64,000 nt of DNA from Microbacterium sp. SA39 (GTDB lineage: Bacteria; Actinomycetota; Actinomycetes; Actinomycetales; Microbacteriaceae), in assembly GCF_000967865.1 (NCBI RefSeq), contig NZ_JXRU01000027.1, positions 60,977-124,976 of the forward strand, read 5' to 3'. A program made the translations under genes and the position numbers. A model generated the notes under the pieces. It saw only the letters and a list, made by a program, of their open reading frames with translations, ran no database searches and was not told the origin of the DNA. Shown piece by piece: positions 1-8,574 of the stretch; position 1 is the stretch's first letter; each line of letters starts with the position of its first letter.

Positions 1-402
1 CGTGTCGGCCGTCACCGCCGCCGCGACCGCGTCGATCTGGGCCGACGGCATGAGCGCTCGTGCGGCGTCGTGCACGAGCACCGTCGTCACGTCGCCCCAG
101 AGGGCAGCGAGTCCCGCGGCGACGGACTGCTGACGCGTGGCGCCGCCGGCGACGACGCGACCGAGGTCGCGCCTGTCCCCCGCAGCAGCGTCCAGTTCGG
201 CCTCGGCATCGCCCTCGTGTCCCGCGGGCGCCACGACGATCACCTGGGCGGGCGCAGCAGCGAAGACGCCGTCGAGCGCATGGCGCAGGATCGAGTGCGC
301 ATCGATGCCGACCAGCGCCTTCGGCGCTCCGGCGTCGAGGCGGGTGCCGGAACCTGCGGCGACGACGATGATCGCGGTGTGAGGAACGGGGAGCAGAGTC
401 AC
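1..402 (-). CDS. ispD: 2-C-methyl-D-erythritol 4-phosphate cytidylyltransferase IspD, N-terminal part
   Basis: This is the first 134 codons of IspD, which runs off the left edge of the window. IspD transfers CMP to methylerythritol phosphate in the non-mevalonate isoprenoid pathway in the cytosol. The nucleotide-binding signature AAGSGTRLDAGAPKAL sits near residues 13-28, and an H-D-A-A-R motif follows near residue 120, both typical of the family. The GTG at 400-402 was chosen because it opens the frame just before the conserved V-A-A-G-S-G strand. carD lies just upstream on the same strand, as in mycobacteria, but a strong hairpin at 433-466 separates them, so co-transcription may be partial. 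The C-terminal half is not visible. Confidence 0.93.
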   Translation of the reverse strand, partial: MTLLPVPHTAIIVVAAGSGTRLDAGAPKALVGIDAHSILRHALDGVFAAAPAQVIVVAPAGHEGDAEAELDAAAGDRRDLGRVVAGGATRQQSVAAGLAALWGDVTTVLVHDAARALMPSAQIDAVAAAVTADT

Positions 403-432
403 CGTCTCACGCTACCGCGTGGCCGGGGACGA

Positions 433-466
433 CGAAGGGGCGGATGCCGCAGCATCCGCCCCTTCG
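433..466. terminator. Rho-independent-type hairpin between carD and ispD
   Basis: A perfect 15-bp stem (433-447 with 452-466) closes on a 4-nt CGCA loop. The arms contain the hexamers GGATGC and GCATCC. No long U tract follows, which is common in high-G+C genomes. On the minus strand it lies downstream of carD and just upstream of ispD, so it could attenuate carD read-through. Confidence 0.6.
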
Positions 467-491
467 ATCGATTCTCAGATCTGCAGCACGC

Positions 492-974
492 TCAGGAAGC
501 GAGGACCTCGTCGAGCAGAGCGCCCGCCTTGTCCTCGTCGGTCTTCTCGGCCAGCGCGAGCTCGGAGATGAGGATCTGGCGAGCCTTCGCCAGCATCCGC
601 TTCTCACCCGCGGAGAGCCCGCGGTCCTGGTCACGACGCCACAGATCGCGCACGACCTCGCTCACCTTGATGACATCGCCGGAGGCGAGCTTCTCGAGGT
701 TCGCCTTGTAACGACGCGACCAGTTGGTCGGCTCTTCCGTGAACGGCGCACGCAGCACCTCGAACACATGGTCGAGGCCCTCCTTGCCGATCACGTCGCG
801 AACGCCGACCAGGTCGACATTCTCAGCGGGAACCTCGATGATGAGGTCTCCCTGCGTGACGTTGAGCTTCAGATATTTCTTCGCCTCACCCTTGATGATG
901 CGTTCCTTGACCTCGATGATGGTCGCGGCGCCATGGTGCGGATAGACGACTGTCTCGCCAACCTCAAAAAGCAT
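492..974 (-). CDS. carD: CarD family RNA polymerase-binding transcription factor
   Basis: A 160-residue CarD protein. CarD binds the RNA polymerase beta subunit and stabilises open promoter complexes, notably at rRNA promoters. The N-terminus [17 protein letters not shown] is the standard start of the family, and the C-terminal half contains the helical DNA-binding region (around W-S-R-R-Y-K and V-V-R-D-L-W-R-R). A longer frame continues 12 codons upstream, but the ATG at 972-974 matches homologues and has an AAAGGA ribosome-binding site at a suitable distance. It sits between ispD and a divergent LpqE-type lipoprotein gene, the same order as in Mycobacterium tuberculosis. Length is normal for the family. 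Confidence 0.95.
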   Translation of the reverse strand: MLFEVGETVVYPHHGAATIIEVKERIIKGEAKKYLKLNVTQGDLIIEVPAENVDLVGVRDVIGKEGLDHVFEVLRAPFTEEPTNWSRRYKANLEKLASGDVIKVSEVVRDLWRRDQDRGLSAGEKRMLAKARQILISELALAEKTDEDKAGALLDEVLAS

Positions 975-1109
975 AAAAACGTGTCCTTTCGGCAACCTCA
1001 AGGATACCACAGCGAATATGCGCTAAGGTTCGCGCCTCGGCGTCCCGAAGGCTCCGGCCGCATACCCGTAGAATGGTTGCGGATATCCCGCCGGACCTCA
1101 GGAGGACCC
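975..1109. promoter_or_regulatory. Divergent promoter region of carD and the LpqE-type gene
   Basis: For carD (minus strand) an extended -10 of the TGTGGTATCCT type can be read, with the hexamer at 1001-1006. For the lipoprotein gene (plus strand) a TAGAAT hexamer at 1069-1074 is the best -10 candidate. Neither has a convincing -35 box. These are motif readings only. Confidence 0.4.
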
Positions 1110-1655
1110 GTGAAATCGCGCCTTGCCGCGTCTGCCGCCATCAGCGCCCTCGTTCTGCTCGGCGCGACGGGGTGCACCTTCATCTCACCCCAGGCCACGA
1201 CGATCGAGTACTCCGCGTCCGACGGCGTGAACGTGTCGGACGCTGACGGCCCCCTCGACGTCCGCAACGCCTTCATCGTCGCCACCGAAGACGGCTCGGT
1301 CGGCAATTTCGTCGGCGCCATCGTGAATCCGACCGACGAGAAGGCCACGCTGACGATCGCCCTCGCAGGAATCGACCCGCTCACGATCACCGTCCCCGCC
1401 GAGAGCACGAAGAGTCTCGGCGCCGAAGACGGCGAGGAGCCCTTGCGCATCGTCGATCTCGACACCAAGCCCGGCGCGACCGTCGAGATCCACTTCCAGT
1501 CGGGCGACTCCACGGGCGTCAAGACCGAGGTGCCCGTCCTCGACGGCACCCTCCCCTACTACGCCGACCTGGTGCCCGACGTGAGCGAGCGCGCGCCGCA
1601 GCCGACGCCCACGCCGACGCCGACGGACACCGCGGCACCTGCCCCCGAAGACTGA
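1110..1655 (+). CDS. lpqE: LpqE-like secreted lipoprotein
   Basis: A 181-residue exported lipoprotein. Residues 1-22 form a signal peptide ending in the lipobox LLGATGC, so the mature protein should be lipid-anchored at the conserved Cys. The body looks like an all-beta domain and ends in a Pro/Thr-rich tail (PTPTPTPTDT). The GTG start at 1110 has an AGGAGG ribosome-binding site 5-6 nt upstream; the frame stays open far upstream, but that part lies over carD and is not plausible. The divergent position next to carD and the length match LpqE of mycobacteria, whose function is not settled. The name rests mainly on synteny, since I cannot align it here. Confidence 0.7.
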   Translation: MKSRLAASAAISALVLLGATGCTFISPQATTIEYSASDGVNVSDADGPLDVRNAFIVATEDGSVGNFVGAIVNPTDEKATLTIALAGIDPLTITVPAESTKSLGAEDGEEPLRIVDLDTKPGATVEIHFQSGDSTGVKTEVPVLDGTLPYYADLVPDVSERAPQPTPTPTPTDTAAPAPED

Positions 1656-1675
1656 TCCGTCACAGACGCGACGAG

Positions 1676-1709
1676 AGAGGCCGGCACCCCACGACGGGGG
1701 CCGGCCTCT
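1676..1709. terminator. Bidirectional terminator between convergent lpqE and regX3
   Basis: A 10-bp outer stem (AGAGGCCGGC at 1676-1685 with its complement at 1700-1709) encloses an inner CCCC/GGGG stem. TCTTCTC follows on the plus strand. It lies between two converging genes. Confidence 0.7.
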
Positions 1710-1725
1710 TCTCATCTGTCTGCGC

Positions 1726-2409
1726 TCAGCCCTCGAAACGGTATCCGAGGCCCCGCACCGTCACGAGCATCACGGGCTCGCTCGGGTTCTCCTCGATGCG
1801 GGACCGGATGCGCTTGATGTGCACGTCGAGGGTCTTCGTGTCGCCGAAGTAGTCGCTCCCCCACACCCGGTCGATGAGCTGGCCGCGGGTGAGCACGCGG
1901 CCAGAATTGCGCATGAGCACCTCGAGCAGCTCGAACTCCTTGAGCGGCATGTTGATCTGGGCCCCGGCGACCGAGACGGTGTGGCGATCGATGTCCAGCG
2001 AGACACGGCCGCCGTCGAGCACCCGCTCATCGATCTCGCTGTCGGCCTGAACGACCCGTCGGAGTACGGCCCGCATGCGGGCGAGCAGCTCGCGCGAGGA
2101 GTAGGGCTTGGTGATGTAGTCGTCGGCACCCAGCTCGAGGCCCACCACGATGTCCACCTCGGAGTCCTTGGCCGTGAGCATGATGATCGGCACGGCGGAG
2201 GTGGAGCGGATCTGCCGGCAGACCTCCGTGCCCGGCATCCCCGGCAGCATCAGATCGAGGAGCACGATGTCGGCGCCCCGCTCGCGGAAGGCGGTGAGTG
2301 CGCCCGGTCCGTCTTCGGCGATCTCCACCTCGTATCCTTCGCGGCGCAGCAGGTAGGCGAGCGGGTCGGCGAGGTCGGGCTCGTCTTCGACCAGAAGGAT
2401 GCGGGTCAT
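1726..2409 (-). CDS. regX3: OmpR-family response regulator RegX3 (phosphate response)
   Basis: A 227-residue two-component response regulator. The receiver domain (residues about 3-115) has the acidic pair E8/D9, phosphoacceptor D52 in the V-L-L-D-L-M-L-P-G motif and the conserved K101. A winged-helix DNA-binding domain fills residues about 130-225 and ends in V-R-G-L-G-Y-R-F. It is translated from an ATG whose stop-start context overlaps the kinase gene by four bases (ATGA), so the two are co-expressed. Divergent phoU and neighbouring gpmA identify it as RegX3, the phosphate-limitation regulator, rather than another OmpR family member. Its likely target boxes are seen at 3702, 9273 and 12526. 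Confidence 0.93.
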   Translation of the reverse strand: MTRILLVEDEPDLADPLAYLLRREGYEVEIAEDGPGALTAFRERGADIVLLDLMLPGMPGTEVCRQIRSTSAVPIIMLTAKDSEVDIVVGLELGADDYITKPYSSRELLARMRAVLRRVVQADSEIDERVLDGGRVSLDIDRHTVSVAGAQINMPLKEFELLEVLMRNSGRVLTRGQLIDRVWGSDYFGDTKTLDVHIKRIRSRIEENPSEPVMLVTVRGLGYRFEG

Positions 2410-3629
2410 GCTCTCTCTCCGTTTCGAACGCGGGCGGATGCAGCGGCTTTGGCCGCCTTGCGCGCGCGCTTCTTCTTGCTCTTCTTGTCCGGGTCGGCGT
2501 GCCCGGGGGTGTCGATCCGGGGAAGCCGGATCGTGAAGGTCGATCCGCGCCCGGGTCGGGACCACAGGCGCACCTCGCCGCCATGGCGCTGGATCGCGTG
2601 CTTGACGATCGACAGTCCGAGACCGGTGCCGCCGGTACGCCGCGAGCGGGCTTCATCGGCGCGGTAGAAGCGTTCGAAGATGCGCTCGCGATCGGCTTCG
2701 GCGATGCCGATCCCCTGATCGGAGACAGCGATCTCGACCACGTCGCCGTCCGCCTTCACGCCCACACCCACGCGCGACCCGCGAGGCGAATACACGATCG
2801 CATTGGCGATCAGGTTGCCGACCGCCTCGACCAGGATCTGCGAATCACCGCGCACCCAGACCCCGCGGTCGCCGCCCCGGGCGAGTTCCACACCGGCGGA
2901 GTCCGCCTGAACGACGTGCGCCTCGATGGAGGAGGCGACGACCTCGTCGATCGACACCGGGCCGACCTCCGTCAGGCCGTCCTCGGCCTGCAGCCGCGAC
3001 AGACTCATGATGCGGCCGGTGAGCTGACCGAGGCGGCCCGCCTCGGCGGAGATGCGCGCGGCGAAGATCCGCACCTGCGCGGGGTCGTCGGCCGCCGACT
3101 CGATGGCCTCGGCGAGGAGGCTGACCGCGCCGACCGGGGTCTTCAGCTCGTGGCTCGTGTTCGCGACGAAGTCGCGGCGCATCTGATCCAGACGCTCCTG
3201 CTCGGTCACGTCGCGGATGATCAGCAGCACGAGGCGTGCGCCGATCACGCTCGCGCGAGCCGAGACGAGCCGGGGATCGAGGCTGAGCCCTCCCCGCGTG
3301 ATCCGGAAGGATTCGGTCTTGGAGCCGCCCGCGGTCTTGACACCGCGGACGAGCTGGCGCAGCTCGGGGTTGTCGAGCGCCGAGCCGACCTCGATGCCGA
3401 AGCGCGTCGCGGCGTGCGAGGTCGCGAGGACGAGACCAGACGAATCGACGACGCATGCCGCGTCGTCCATGCTGCCGAGCACGTCGTTGATGCCGGCCGG
3501 GATCTCGAGCGAGGTCTCCTCCTCGGCACGCGCGCGGGCCCGGTAGGCCCACACCACGAGGAGGGAGAGGCCGATGCCGATCACCAGCCCGATGGCGAGT
3601 GAAGACAGCGCGAGCTGCGGCAGGGTCAT
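2406..3629 (-). CDS. senX3: Sensor histidine kinase SenX3
   Basis: A 407-residue membrane histidine kinase paired with RegX3. One clear membrane segment lies at residues about 9-29, followed by a PAS-like sensor region (about 45-140), the dimerisation/phosphotransfer helix with H160 in the N-T-S-H-E-L-K-T-P motif, and an ATPase domain with N, G1 (D-Q-G-I-G-I) and G2 (G-T-G-L-G-L-S) boxes. The C-terminus ends in an unusual Lys/Arg/Ala-rich tail. I chose the ATG at 3627-3629; a GTG eight codons upstream is possible, and neither has a strong ribosome-binding site. In mycobacteria SenX3 is held inactive by the Pst system and PhoU at high phosphate; both are encoded nearby. Confidence 0.93.
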   Translation of the reverse strand: MTLPQLALSSLAIGLVIGIGLSLLVVWAYRARARAEEETSLEIPAGINDVLGSMDDAACVVDSSGLVLATSHAATRFGIEVGSALDNPELRQLVRGVKTAGGSKTESFRITRGGLSLDPRLVSARASVIGARLVLLIIRDVTEQERLDQMRRDFVANTSHELKTPVGAVSLLAEAIESAADDPAQVRIFAARISAEAGRLGQLTGRIMSLSRLQAEDGLTEVGPVSIDEVVASSIEAHVVQADSAGVELARGGDRGVWVRGDSQILVEAVGNLIANAIVYSPRGSRVGVGVKADGDVVEIAVSDQGIGIAEADRERIFERFYRADEARSRRTGGTGLGLSIVKHAIQRHGGEVRLWSRPGRGSTFTIRLPRIDTPGHADPDKKSKKKRARKAAKAAASARVRNGERA

Positions 3630-3701
3630 GACACCAGCGTAGAGTGCGTTCACCGCTGTTTCGGCGAGTTTCTGCGGCCTGACGGTAACGCGAGAAGTAC
3701 T

Positions 3702-3730
3702 ATTCACATGCTGGGCACCGTTCGTTAACC
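3702..3730. promoter_or_regulatory. PHO box (RegX3/PhoP-type direct repeats) between senX3 and phoU
   Basis: Three heptamers resembling GTTCACC follow each other with exact 11-nt periodicity: ATTCACA at 3702, GGGCACC at 3713 and GTTAACC at 3724. This is the geometry of actinobacterial PHO boxes. A further GTTCACC with weaker repeats starts at 3648, closer to senX3. The position allows autoregulation of senX3-regX3 and control of phoU. Confidence 0.65.
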
Positions 3731-3846
3731 TTCGGAGCACACAATCTTCTCGGGCCTGTGCGGGAGCGCAGACCTGCTCCGTGCGGACGAACCGCCGTCT
3801 CGCGCCGTCTTCACAGCCGAGATCCGAATGAAAGGTGCGCCCCACC

Positions 3847-4545
3847 ATGCGCGAAGTCTTCCACCAGTCCCTCGAGGACCTGCAGAGCCGCCTCGTCGAG
3901 ATCGCGGACCTCGTCACCGTCGCGATCGACAAGGCGACGCGCGCCTTCGCGACCAGCGATGTGGCGTTGGCGGAAGAAGTCATCGCCGACGACGCCAAGA
4001 TCGACGCTCTGGCCGCCACCCTCGACGAGCAGGCCATCGAGATCCTCGCTCGCCAGCAGCCCGTCGCCCGCGATCTGCGCATCGTCGTGATCGCCCTGCG
4101 GGCGAGCGCTTCCATCGAGCGGATGGGCGACATGGCCGAGCACATCGCCCAGCTGGCCCGTCTCCGCTTCCCCGAACGCGCCATCCCGAAGGGCCTCAAG
4201 GGCACGTTCGTGAAGATGGGCGAGCTCGATGTCGAGGTCGCGCGCACCCTGTCCGAGCTGCTCCGCACCGGCGACCTCCGTCTCGCCGACGCCATCCGCA
4301 ACGCGGACGACGACGTCGACGAGCTGCACGCGAGCGTCTTCGAGAAGGTGCTCAGCGACAACTGGAAGGGCGAGGCCACGGCCACCGTCGACGCCACGCT
4401 GGCCAGCCGGTACCATGAGCGCTTCGCCGACCACGCGGTCGCGGTCGCCAAGAAGATGGTCTACCTCGCCACGGGCGACTGGCAGGTGTCCGAGGCCGAG
4501 ATCGCCCTCGCGGTCGAACAGCAGCAGGAGCTCGGTCACGCCTGA
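3847..4545 (+). CDS. phoU: Phosphate transport system regulator PhoU
   Basis: A 232-residue all-helical protein made of two tandem PhoU repeats of three helices each. PhoU connects the PstSCAB transporter to the phosphate kinase and keeps the response off when phosphate is plentiful. The N-terminus M-R-E-V-F-H-Q-S-L is the usual family start. The metal-binding repeat motifs appear as I-E-R-M-G-D-M-A-E-H near residue 95 and R-Y-H-E-R-F-A-D-H-A near 185. The ATG at 3847 is preceded by a GAAAGG box; a start four codons earlier is less likely. It is transcribed away from senX3-regX3 and shares the PHO-box region with it. Confidence 0.95.
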   Translation: MREVFHQSLEDLQSRLVEIADLVTVAIDKATRAFATSDVALAEEVIADDAKIDALAATLDEQAIEILARQQPVARDLRIVVIALRASASIERMGDMAEHIAQLARLRFPERAIPKGLKGTFVKMGELDVEVARTLSELLRTGDLRLADAIRNADDDVDELHASVFEKVLSDNWKGEATATVDATLASRYHERFADHAVAVAKKMVYLATGDWQVSEAEIALAVEQQQELGHA

Positions 4546-4560
4546 CCGACCGAGAACGAC

Positions 4561-4593
4561 GAAGGGGCGGATGCTGTCGGCATCCGCCCCTTC
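4561..4593. terminator. Terminator between convergent phoU and gpmA
   Basis: A perfect 14-bp stem (4561-4574 with 4580-4593) has a 5-nt loop. The arm sequence GAAGGGGCGGATGC is nearly identical to that of the hairpin at 433-466, including the GGATGC/GCATCC core. Confidence 0.72.
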
Positions 4594-4608
4594 TCTGTGT
4601 CCGAGGAC

Positions 4609-5358
4609 CTACTTCTTGCCCTGCGCGGCCACGGCGGCGGCGCCTGCGGCAGCGGCCTCCGGGTCGAGGTAGCGTCCGGGGCCGGTCGGAACGTTGTTCT
4701 CGTCCAGCTCGTACACCAGGGGGATGCCGGTCGGGATGTTGAGTTCGGCGATGTCGTCGTCGCTGATGCCCTCCAGGTGCTTCACGAGGCCGCGCAGCGA
4801 GTTGCCGTGCGCGGTCACGAGCACGGTCTTGCCCGCTTCGAGGTCGGGAACGATCGCGCTGTCCCAGTACGGCAGCAGGCGGTCGATCACGAGCTTCAGC
4901 GACTCGGTGCGGGGCACCTCGCCGTCGATGCCGGCATACCGCGCGTCGTTCACCTGGCTGAACTCGCTGTCGTCGTCGAGCACGGGCGGCGGCACGTCGA
5001 ACGAGCGGCGCCACAGCTGGAACTGCTCGGGGCCGAACTCCTCCAGGGTCTGTGCCTTGTCCTTGCCCTGAAGCGCACCGTAGTGGCGCTCGTTGAGACG
5101 CCAGGAACGGGTGACCGGGATCCAGAGGCGGTCAGCGGCGTCCAGCGCGATGTTCGCAGTCTGGATCGCGCGGCTCAGCAGCGAGGTGTGCAGCACGTCG
5201 GGGAGGATGCCGGCCTCGGCGAGCAGCTCGCCGCCCCGACGGGCTTCCTTGACGCCCTGCTCGTTCAGGCGGACGTCCACCCACCCGGTGAACAGGTTCA
5301 GTTCGTTCCACTCGCTCCGGCCGTGGCGGAGCAGGATCAGTGTGCGCGTCGCAGTCAT
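4609..5358 (-). CDS. gpmA: 2,3-bisphosphoglycerate-dependent phosphoglycerate mutase
   Basis: A 249-residue cytosolic glycolytic enzyme interconverting 3- and 2-phosphoglycerate. The phosphohistidine motif [10 protein letters not shown] is at residues 9-18, E-R-H-Y-G near 90 and the second catalytic His in T-A-H-G-N-S-L-R near 182. Length equals the family norm. The ATG at 5356-5358 is the only sensible start. Placement beside phoU-senX3-regX3 repeats the gpm1-senX3-regX3 order of mycobacteria, an association conserved across actinobacteria without a clear functional reason. Confidence 0.96.
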   Translation of the reverse strand: MTATRTLILLRHGRSEWNELNLFTGWVDVRLNEQGVKEARRGGELLAEAGILPDVLHTSLLSRAIQTANIALDAADRLWIPVTRSWRLNERHYGALQGKDKAQTLEEFGPEQFQLWRRSFDVPPPVLDDDSEFSQVNDARYAGIDGEVPRTESLKLVIDRLLPYWDSAIVPDLEAGKTVLVTAHGNSLRGLVKHLEGISDDDIAELNIPTGIPLVYELDENNVPTGPGRYLDPEAAAAGAAAVAAQGKK

Positions 5359-5427
5359 GCCGTCAGTTTATCCGTGACCGCCGCTTCGGATTGGTCTGCG
5401 GGCGCCTCAGAGCGAGAGGATGGACGC

Positions 5428-6255
5428 ATGGCGTCATCTCCCCTCGGTCGGCCGACGCGCGGCACGACCGGGACGAACCGCTTGCGTCGCAACGACCGAT
5501 GGATCGCGGCGAGCCCGGTGTTCCGACGCGCCGTCGATCCGCTCGTGGTCGATCTCGGCTACGGCGCGAGCGGAGTCACCGCTCTCGAGCTGAGCGCGCG
5601 CCTGCGACGCACCCGGCCGGATGCCGAGGTGCGAGGCCTCGAGATCGATCCGGTGCGCGTCGCGACCGCCGACGCACAGCTCGCGGAGGTGCGCGCGGGT
5701 CGCACCCCTTTTCCCGCCGATCTCCGGGTCTCGTTCGCGCGGGGCGGGTTCGAGGTGCCCCTGCCCGACGGCCGACGGCCGGCCGTGATCCGGGCGATGA
5801 ACGTGCTCCGCCAGTACGACGAGGAGGACGTGCCCGCAGCCTGGCGGACGATGGCCGCGCGACTGGCTCCCGACGGTCTCCTCGTGGAGGGCACCTGCGA
5901 CGAGAACGGACGCGTGGCGAGCTGGGTCGACGTGCAGCGCGACGGCGCACCGGTGCGCTTCACGATCTCGCTGCGCCTCGCCGAGCTAGAACACCCGCAC
6001 ATCGTGGCGGAGCGGTTGCCGAAGGCGCTCATCCATCGCAACGTCCCTGGCGAACGGGTCCACGAGTTGCTGGTCGACCTCGACCGCGAATGGGCGCGGG
6101 CGGCGCCGCTCATGACGTTCGGCGCCACGCAGCGCTTCCTCGCGGCGGTCACGGCGCTGCGGGACCAGGGCTGGCCGGTGATCGGCGGGCGCACGCGATG
6201 GCGACTGGGCGAGCTGACTCTGCCCTGGGGCGCGGTCGCTCCCGCCGAAAGCTGA
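5428..6255 (+). CDS. Class I SAM-dependent methyltransferase-like protein
   Basis: A 275-residue protein with a Rossmann-like N-terminal half. The glycine-rich SAM-binding strand reads V-V-D-L-G-Y-G-A-S-G near residue 43 and an acidic residue for the ribose follows in L-E-I-D-P near 75. The second half (F-T-I-S-L-R-L and later) resembles no domain I can name, so the substrate is unknown. The ATG at 5428 has an AGAGGA site upstream; a second ATG eight bases earlier is out of frame. It stands alone between gpmA and ygfZ. Some relatives lack a conserved catalytic motif, so enzyme activity is an inference from the fold. Confidence 0.75.
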   Translation: MASSPLGRPTRGTTGTNRLRRNDRWIAASPVFRRAVDPLVVDLGYGASGVTALELSARLRRTRPDAEVRGLEIDPVRVATADAQLAEVRAGRTPFPADLRVSFARGGFEVPLPDGRRPAVIRAMNVLRQYDEEDVPAAWRTMAARLAPDGLLVEGTCDENGRVASWVDVQRDGAPVRFTISLRLAELEHPHIVAERLPKALIHRNVPGERVHELLVDLDREWARAAPLMTFGATQRFLAAVTALRDQGWPVIGGRTRWRLGELTLPWGAVAPAES

Positions 6256-6273
6256 TCGGCGCGGCCCCCCCCG

Positions 6274-6302
6274 GTCGTCGAGCGAGCGAAGCGAGACGAG
6301 AC
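6274..6302. repeat. Possible REP-like intergenic element
   Basis: The stretch contains TCGAGCGAGCGAAGCGAGAC, bounded by TCGTC and GACGA, which can pair. From memory, closely similar units recur between genes in Microbacterium genomes; only one copy was seen in this window, so the repeat status cannot be shown here. Confidence 0.35.
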
Positions 6303-6304
6303 GT

Positions 6305-7423
6305 CTATGCGTCGCGGGGATCCGGAGCGGACGGTCGTCGCGACAGTCGGGTGAGACGCGGGATGTCGGCGGTGGCCCCGGCATCCGCGGGGACGATCAC
6401 CTGCTGCGCGGCGGCGATGTCGATCCCGTCGGCGCGCACGGTCAGATCGCCGGTCGGCGCGCGACGGGCGAGGATCGCGAGGGCGATGGGACCGTCTTCG
6501 TGATGGCGGGCGACCGACGTCACGTGACCGATCTCATCGTCGCCCGCGAACACGGGGGAACCCGGTTCCGGCAGCACGGCATCGCTGCCGTCGAGCTGCA
6601 GGGCGGCGAGGCGGCGCGGCGGGTGACCGAGGTTGTGCACCTTGGCGACGGTCTCCTGGCCGCGGTAGCACCCCTTGCTCAGGTGCACGGCCGTGCGGAT
6701 CCAGTCGGACTCATGCGGGAGCGACCTGTCGTCCACCTCGGCGGCCCACCGCGGACGCCAGGCCGCGATCCTGAGCGCTTCGGCCGCGAGGAGACCTGCG
6801 ACGGAGTCGGGATCGAGCGCGGCCGACAGTTCTGCCGCGGCATCCGGCGAGAGGATCGCCACGCGCCAGGCGAGAGCGGTACCCGGGTGGTCGACGACCT
6901 CGGCGTACTGGTGACCGCCGAGTGCAACCTGCTGCCAGGGGTCTTCCCACACGAGTGGGAAGCGTTCCTGTGCCGCCGCGGCCGTGTGCACCGCGCGAGC
7001 GGCCGAGCCGCCGTCGACGAAGCCGATCAGCACGAGGTCGGGCCGCACGTCGACGGTCGCGTGCGTGCGGAACTTCATCCGCGTCAACCAGGTCGCGAGA
7101 GCATCGGCATCCGCCGCGTCCGCGATCAGCCAGGTCGAGGTGCCGTCGTCCACGACGCCGGCGGCGTGTTCGACGCGGCCCTGCGGGTCGAGGACCAGCA
7201 GTTCGGTGCTGTCGCCCGCGGTGAGGCGCCCGACCGACTGCGAGGTGATCGAGTCGAGCCAGCCGAGTCGCTCTGGACCCGCGACCTCGATGACCGTGCG
7301 GTCAGCGAGCTCGACGACGGCGTCACCCGCGGCGAGACGGCGCTGTTCACGGACCGGATCGCCGAGGTGCGCGACTCCGTGCTCACCTGCCACGGCTCCG
7401 GGAAGACTTTCGAACAGACTCAT
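6305..7423 (-). CDS. ygfZ: YgfZ/GcvT-domain folate-binding protein
   Basis: A 372-residue member of the YgfZ family, folate-binding proteins related to the glycine-cleavage T protein. The E. coli member helps maintain some iron-sulfur enzymes. The diagnostic motif K-G-C-Y-R-G-Q-E, with its conserved Cys, lies near residue 255. The N-terminal half contains the GcvT-like fold (residues about 30-200) and the C-terminal barrel follows the signature. I chose the ATG at 7421-7423 because the upstream open part of the frame reads as spurious. The nitrobindin-like gene ends 17 bp upstream on the same strand, so the two probably form an operon. Confidence 0.88.
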   Translation of the reverse strand: MSLFESLPGAVAGEHGVAHLGDPVREQRRLAAGDAVVELADRTVIEVAGPERLGWLDSITSQSVGRLTAGDSTELLVLDPQGRVEHAAGVVDDGTSTWLIADAADADALATWLTRMKFRTHATVDVRPDLVLIGFVDGGSAARAVHTAAAAQERFPLVWEDPWQQVALGGHQYAEVVDHPGTALAWRVAILSPDAAAELSAALDPDSVAGLLAAEALRIAAWRPRWAAEVDDRSLPHESDWIRTAVHLSKGCYRGQETVAKVHNLGHPPRRLAALQLDGSDAVLPEPGSPVFAGDDEIGHVTSVARHHEDGPIALAILARRAPTGDLTVRADGIDIAAAQQVIVPADAGATADIPRLTRLSRRPSAPDPRDA

Positions 7424-7440
7424 GCCGGATGCCGCCCGTC

Positions 7441-8043
7441 TCAGACCTTGGCCAGTCGCGCGGAGGCGTGCGCCCGCAGCGGAGTACCCAGGGCCGCGAT
7501 GTCCCACGCCCAGAGAAGGTGCGCGTCGACGAGGCCGTACATGCGCGAGGCCGCGCCGTACTCCTTCGTGCCGGCGGAGCGGACGACGGCGTCCGACGAG
7601 ATGTCGACGCGGGGGCCGTCGATCTGGCCGACGTAGAACTCCAGCATCCCGTCGGAGTGCGCGAGGGAGACTTCGATGGGGAATCCGCCGTTCTCGCCGC
7701 GGAGTGCCTCGACGTCATCGGCTGTACGGGTGACGGTCGACGCTTGCGGCGGCAGCAATGCGGGTCCGGCGTCGGCCGCCGTCGCCGGGCGAGCGAGACG
7801 CCAGAAACCGGTCTCGGCGGTCAGCGGGATGGACACCGCCTGATCTTCCCCGGTGAAGGTCGCGGTCGACGAGTAATTGAGGAACGGCCCGCCGTCATGA
7901 CTGAAGCTGATCCGCTGGGCGAACTCACCCTGCAGGCGCTCGTCGCCGACGGGATAGTCGATGACGCCGGATCCCTCCCACACGCCGATCAGCCACGCGA
8001 GCGGGGCGAGGTCGGCGGGGAGGTCGGTGGGGAGTTCGATCAC
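7441..8043 (-). CDS. Nitrobindin-like (FABP/DUF1794 family) heme-binding protein
   Basis: A 200-residue beta-barrel protein of the nitrobindin family. Members bind ferric heme and are proposed to detoxify peroxynitrite or sense nitric oxide. The N-terminal signature G-V-W-E-G-S-G is at residues about 20-26. The end of the barrel carries a conserved His-bearing strand (V-D-A-H-L-L-W-A-W-D) that could supply the heme ligand. The start is a GTG at 8041-8043, since the ATG alternatives would remove the first barrel strand. It precedes ygfZ and follows a tiny membrane protein gene by 6 bp, suggesting one transcript. Confidence 0.82.
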   Translation of the reverse strand: MIELPTDLPADLAPLAWLIGVWEGSGVIDYPVGDERLQGEFAQRISFSHDGGPFLNYSSTATFTGEDQAVSIPLTAETGFWRLARPATAADAGPALLPPQASTVTRTADDVEALRGENGGFPIEVSLAHSDGMLEFYVGQIDGPRVDISSDAVVRSAGTKEYGAASRMYGLVDAHLLWAWDIAALGTPLRAHASARLAKV

Positions 8044-8049
8044 GATGCG

Positions 8050-8163
8050 TCAGCGCTGGCCGCGGAAGAGGTTGCGCAGCACCACTGCCGAGACGAAGAC
8101 GATAGCGAGGCTCGCGAGGCCCAGCAGGCCGATGTAGAAGATTTCGAGCGCCATGAGATCCAT
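8050..8163 (-). CDS. Small single-span membrane protein
   Basis: A 37-residue protein consisting of one hydrophobic helix (residues about 7-29) and a short basic tail (L-R-N-L-F-R-G-Q-R), so it should insert with the tail in the cytoplasm. A GGTGGAGG ribosome-binding site precedes the start; because it is very close to the first ATG (8161-8163), translation may begin at the second ATG three codons later. It lies 6 bp from the nitrobindin-like gene. No family function is known to me. Confidence 0.6.
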   Translation of the reverse strand: MDLMALEIFYIGLLGLASLAIVFVSAVVLRNLFRGQR

Positions 8164-8210
8164 GCCTCCACCATACCGCGCAGGGCGGCCACCCGGCTCG
8201 GCCGCGACCC

Positions 8211-8501
8211 TCAGGAGGGCAGCAGAGCGGCGATGCCGAAGCCGATCGAGATGAGCCCCATGAGCAGCAGCGCGCCTGTCACGCTGCTCGCGACGCGGAA
8301 GATGAACCCCTGCGTGTGCCCGTACCAGAGCTGCACGGCGAACGAGAGGAGCACGATGCCGCCGAAGACGACCAGCATCCAGGGCACCCGCCATTCCTCA
8401 GCCACGAAGATGCCGACGGCCACCGTCGCGACGAAGGCGGTCGCCCAGACGACGACCACGCCGACGAGAGCATTACGCGGTGCGAGGGCTGGTTCGGACA
8501 T
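8211..8501 (-). CDS. Small integral membrane protein, three predicted spans
   Basis: A 96-residue protein dominated by three hydrophobic segments at residues about 11-32, 38-58 and 68-93, joined by short loops. The start is the ATG at 8499-8501. The open frame upstream is Arg-rich and unlikely to be coding. It is transcribed away from glnR with a 73-bp gap holding both promoters. I do not recognise a domain. The hydrophobic pattern and G+C-rich codons support a real protein, but no function can be assigned. Confidence 0.72.
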   Translation of the reverse strand: MSEPALAPRNALVGVVVVWATAFVATVAVGIFVAEEWRVPWMLVVFGGIVLLSFAVQLWYGHTQGFIFRVASSVTGALLLMGLISIGFGIAALLPS

Positions 8502-8574
8502 GACTCCATTGTTGCGCATCCCTGCCGGTATCATGGCGGCACGGCGTCGACCCCCGCGCCGGTGAGGAGTGCGC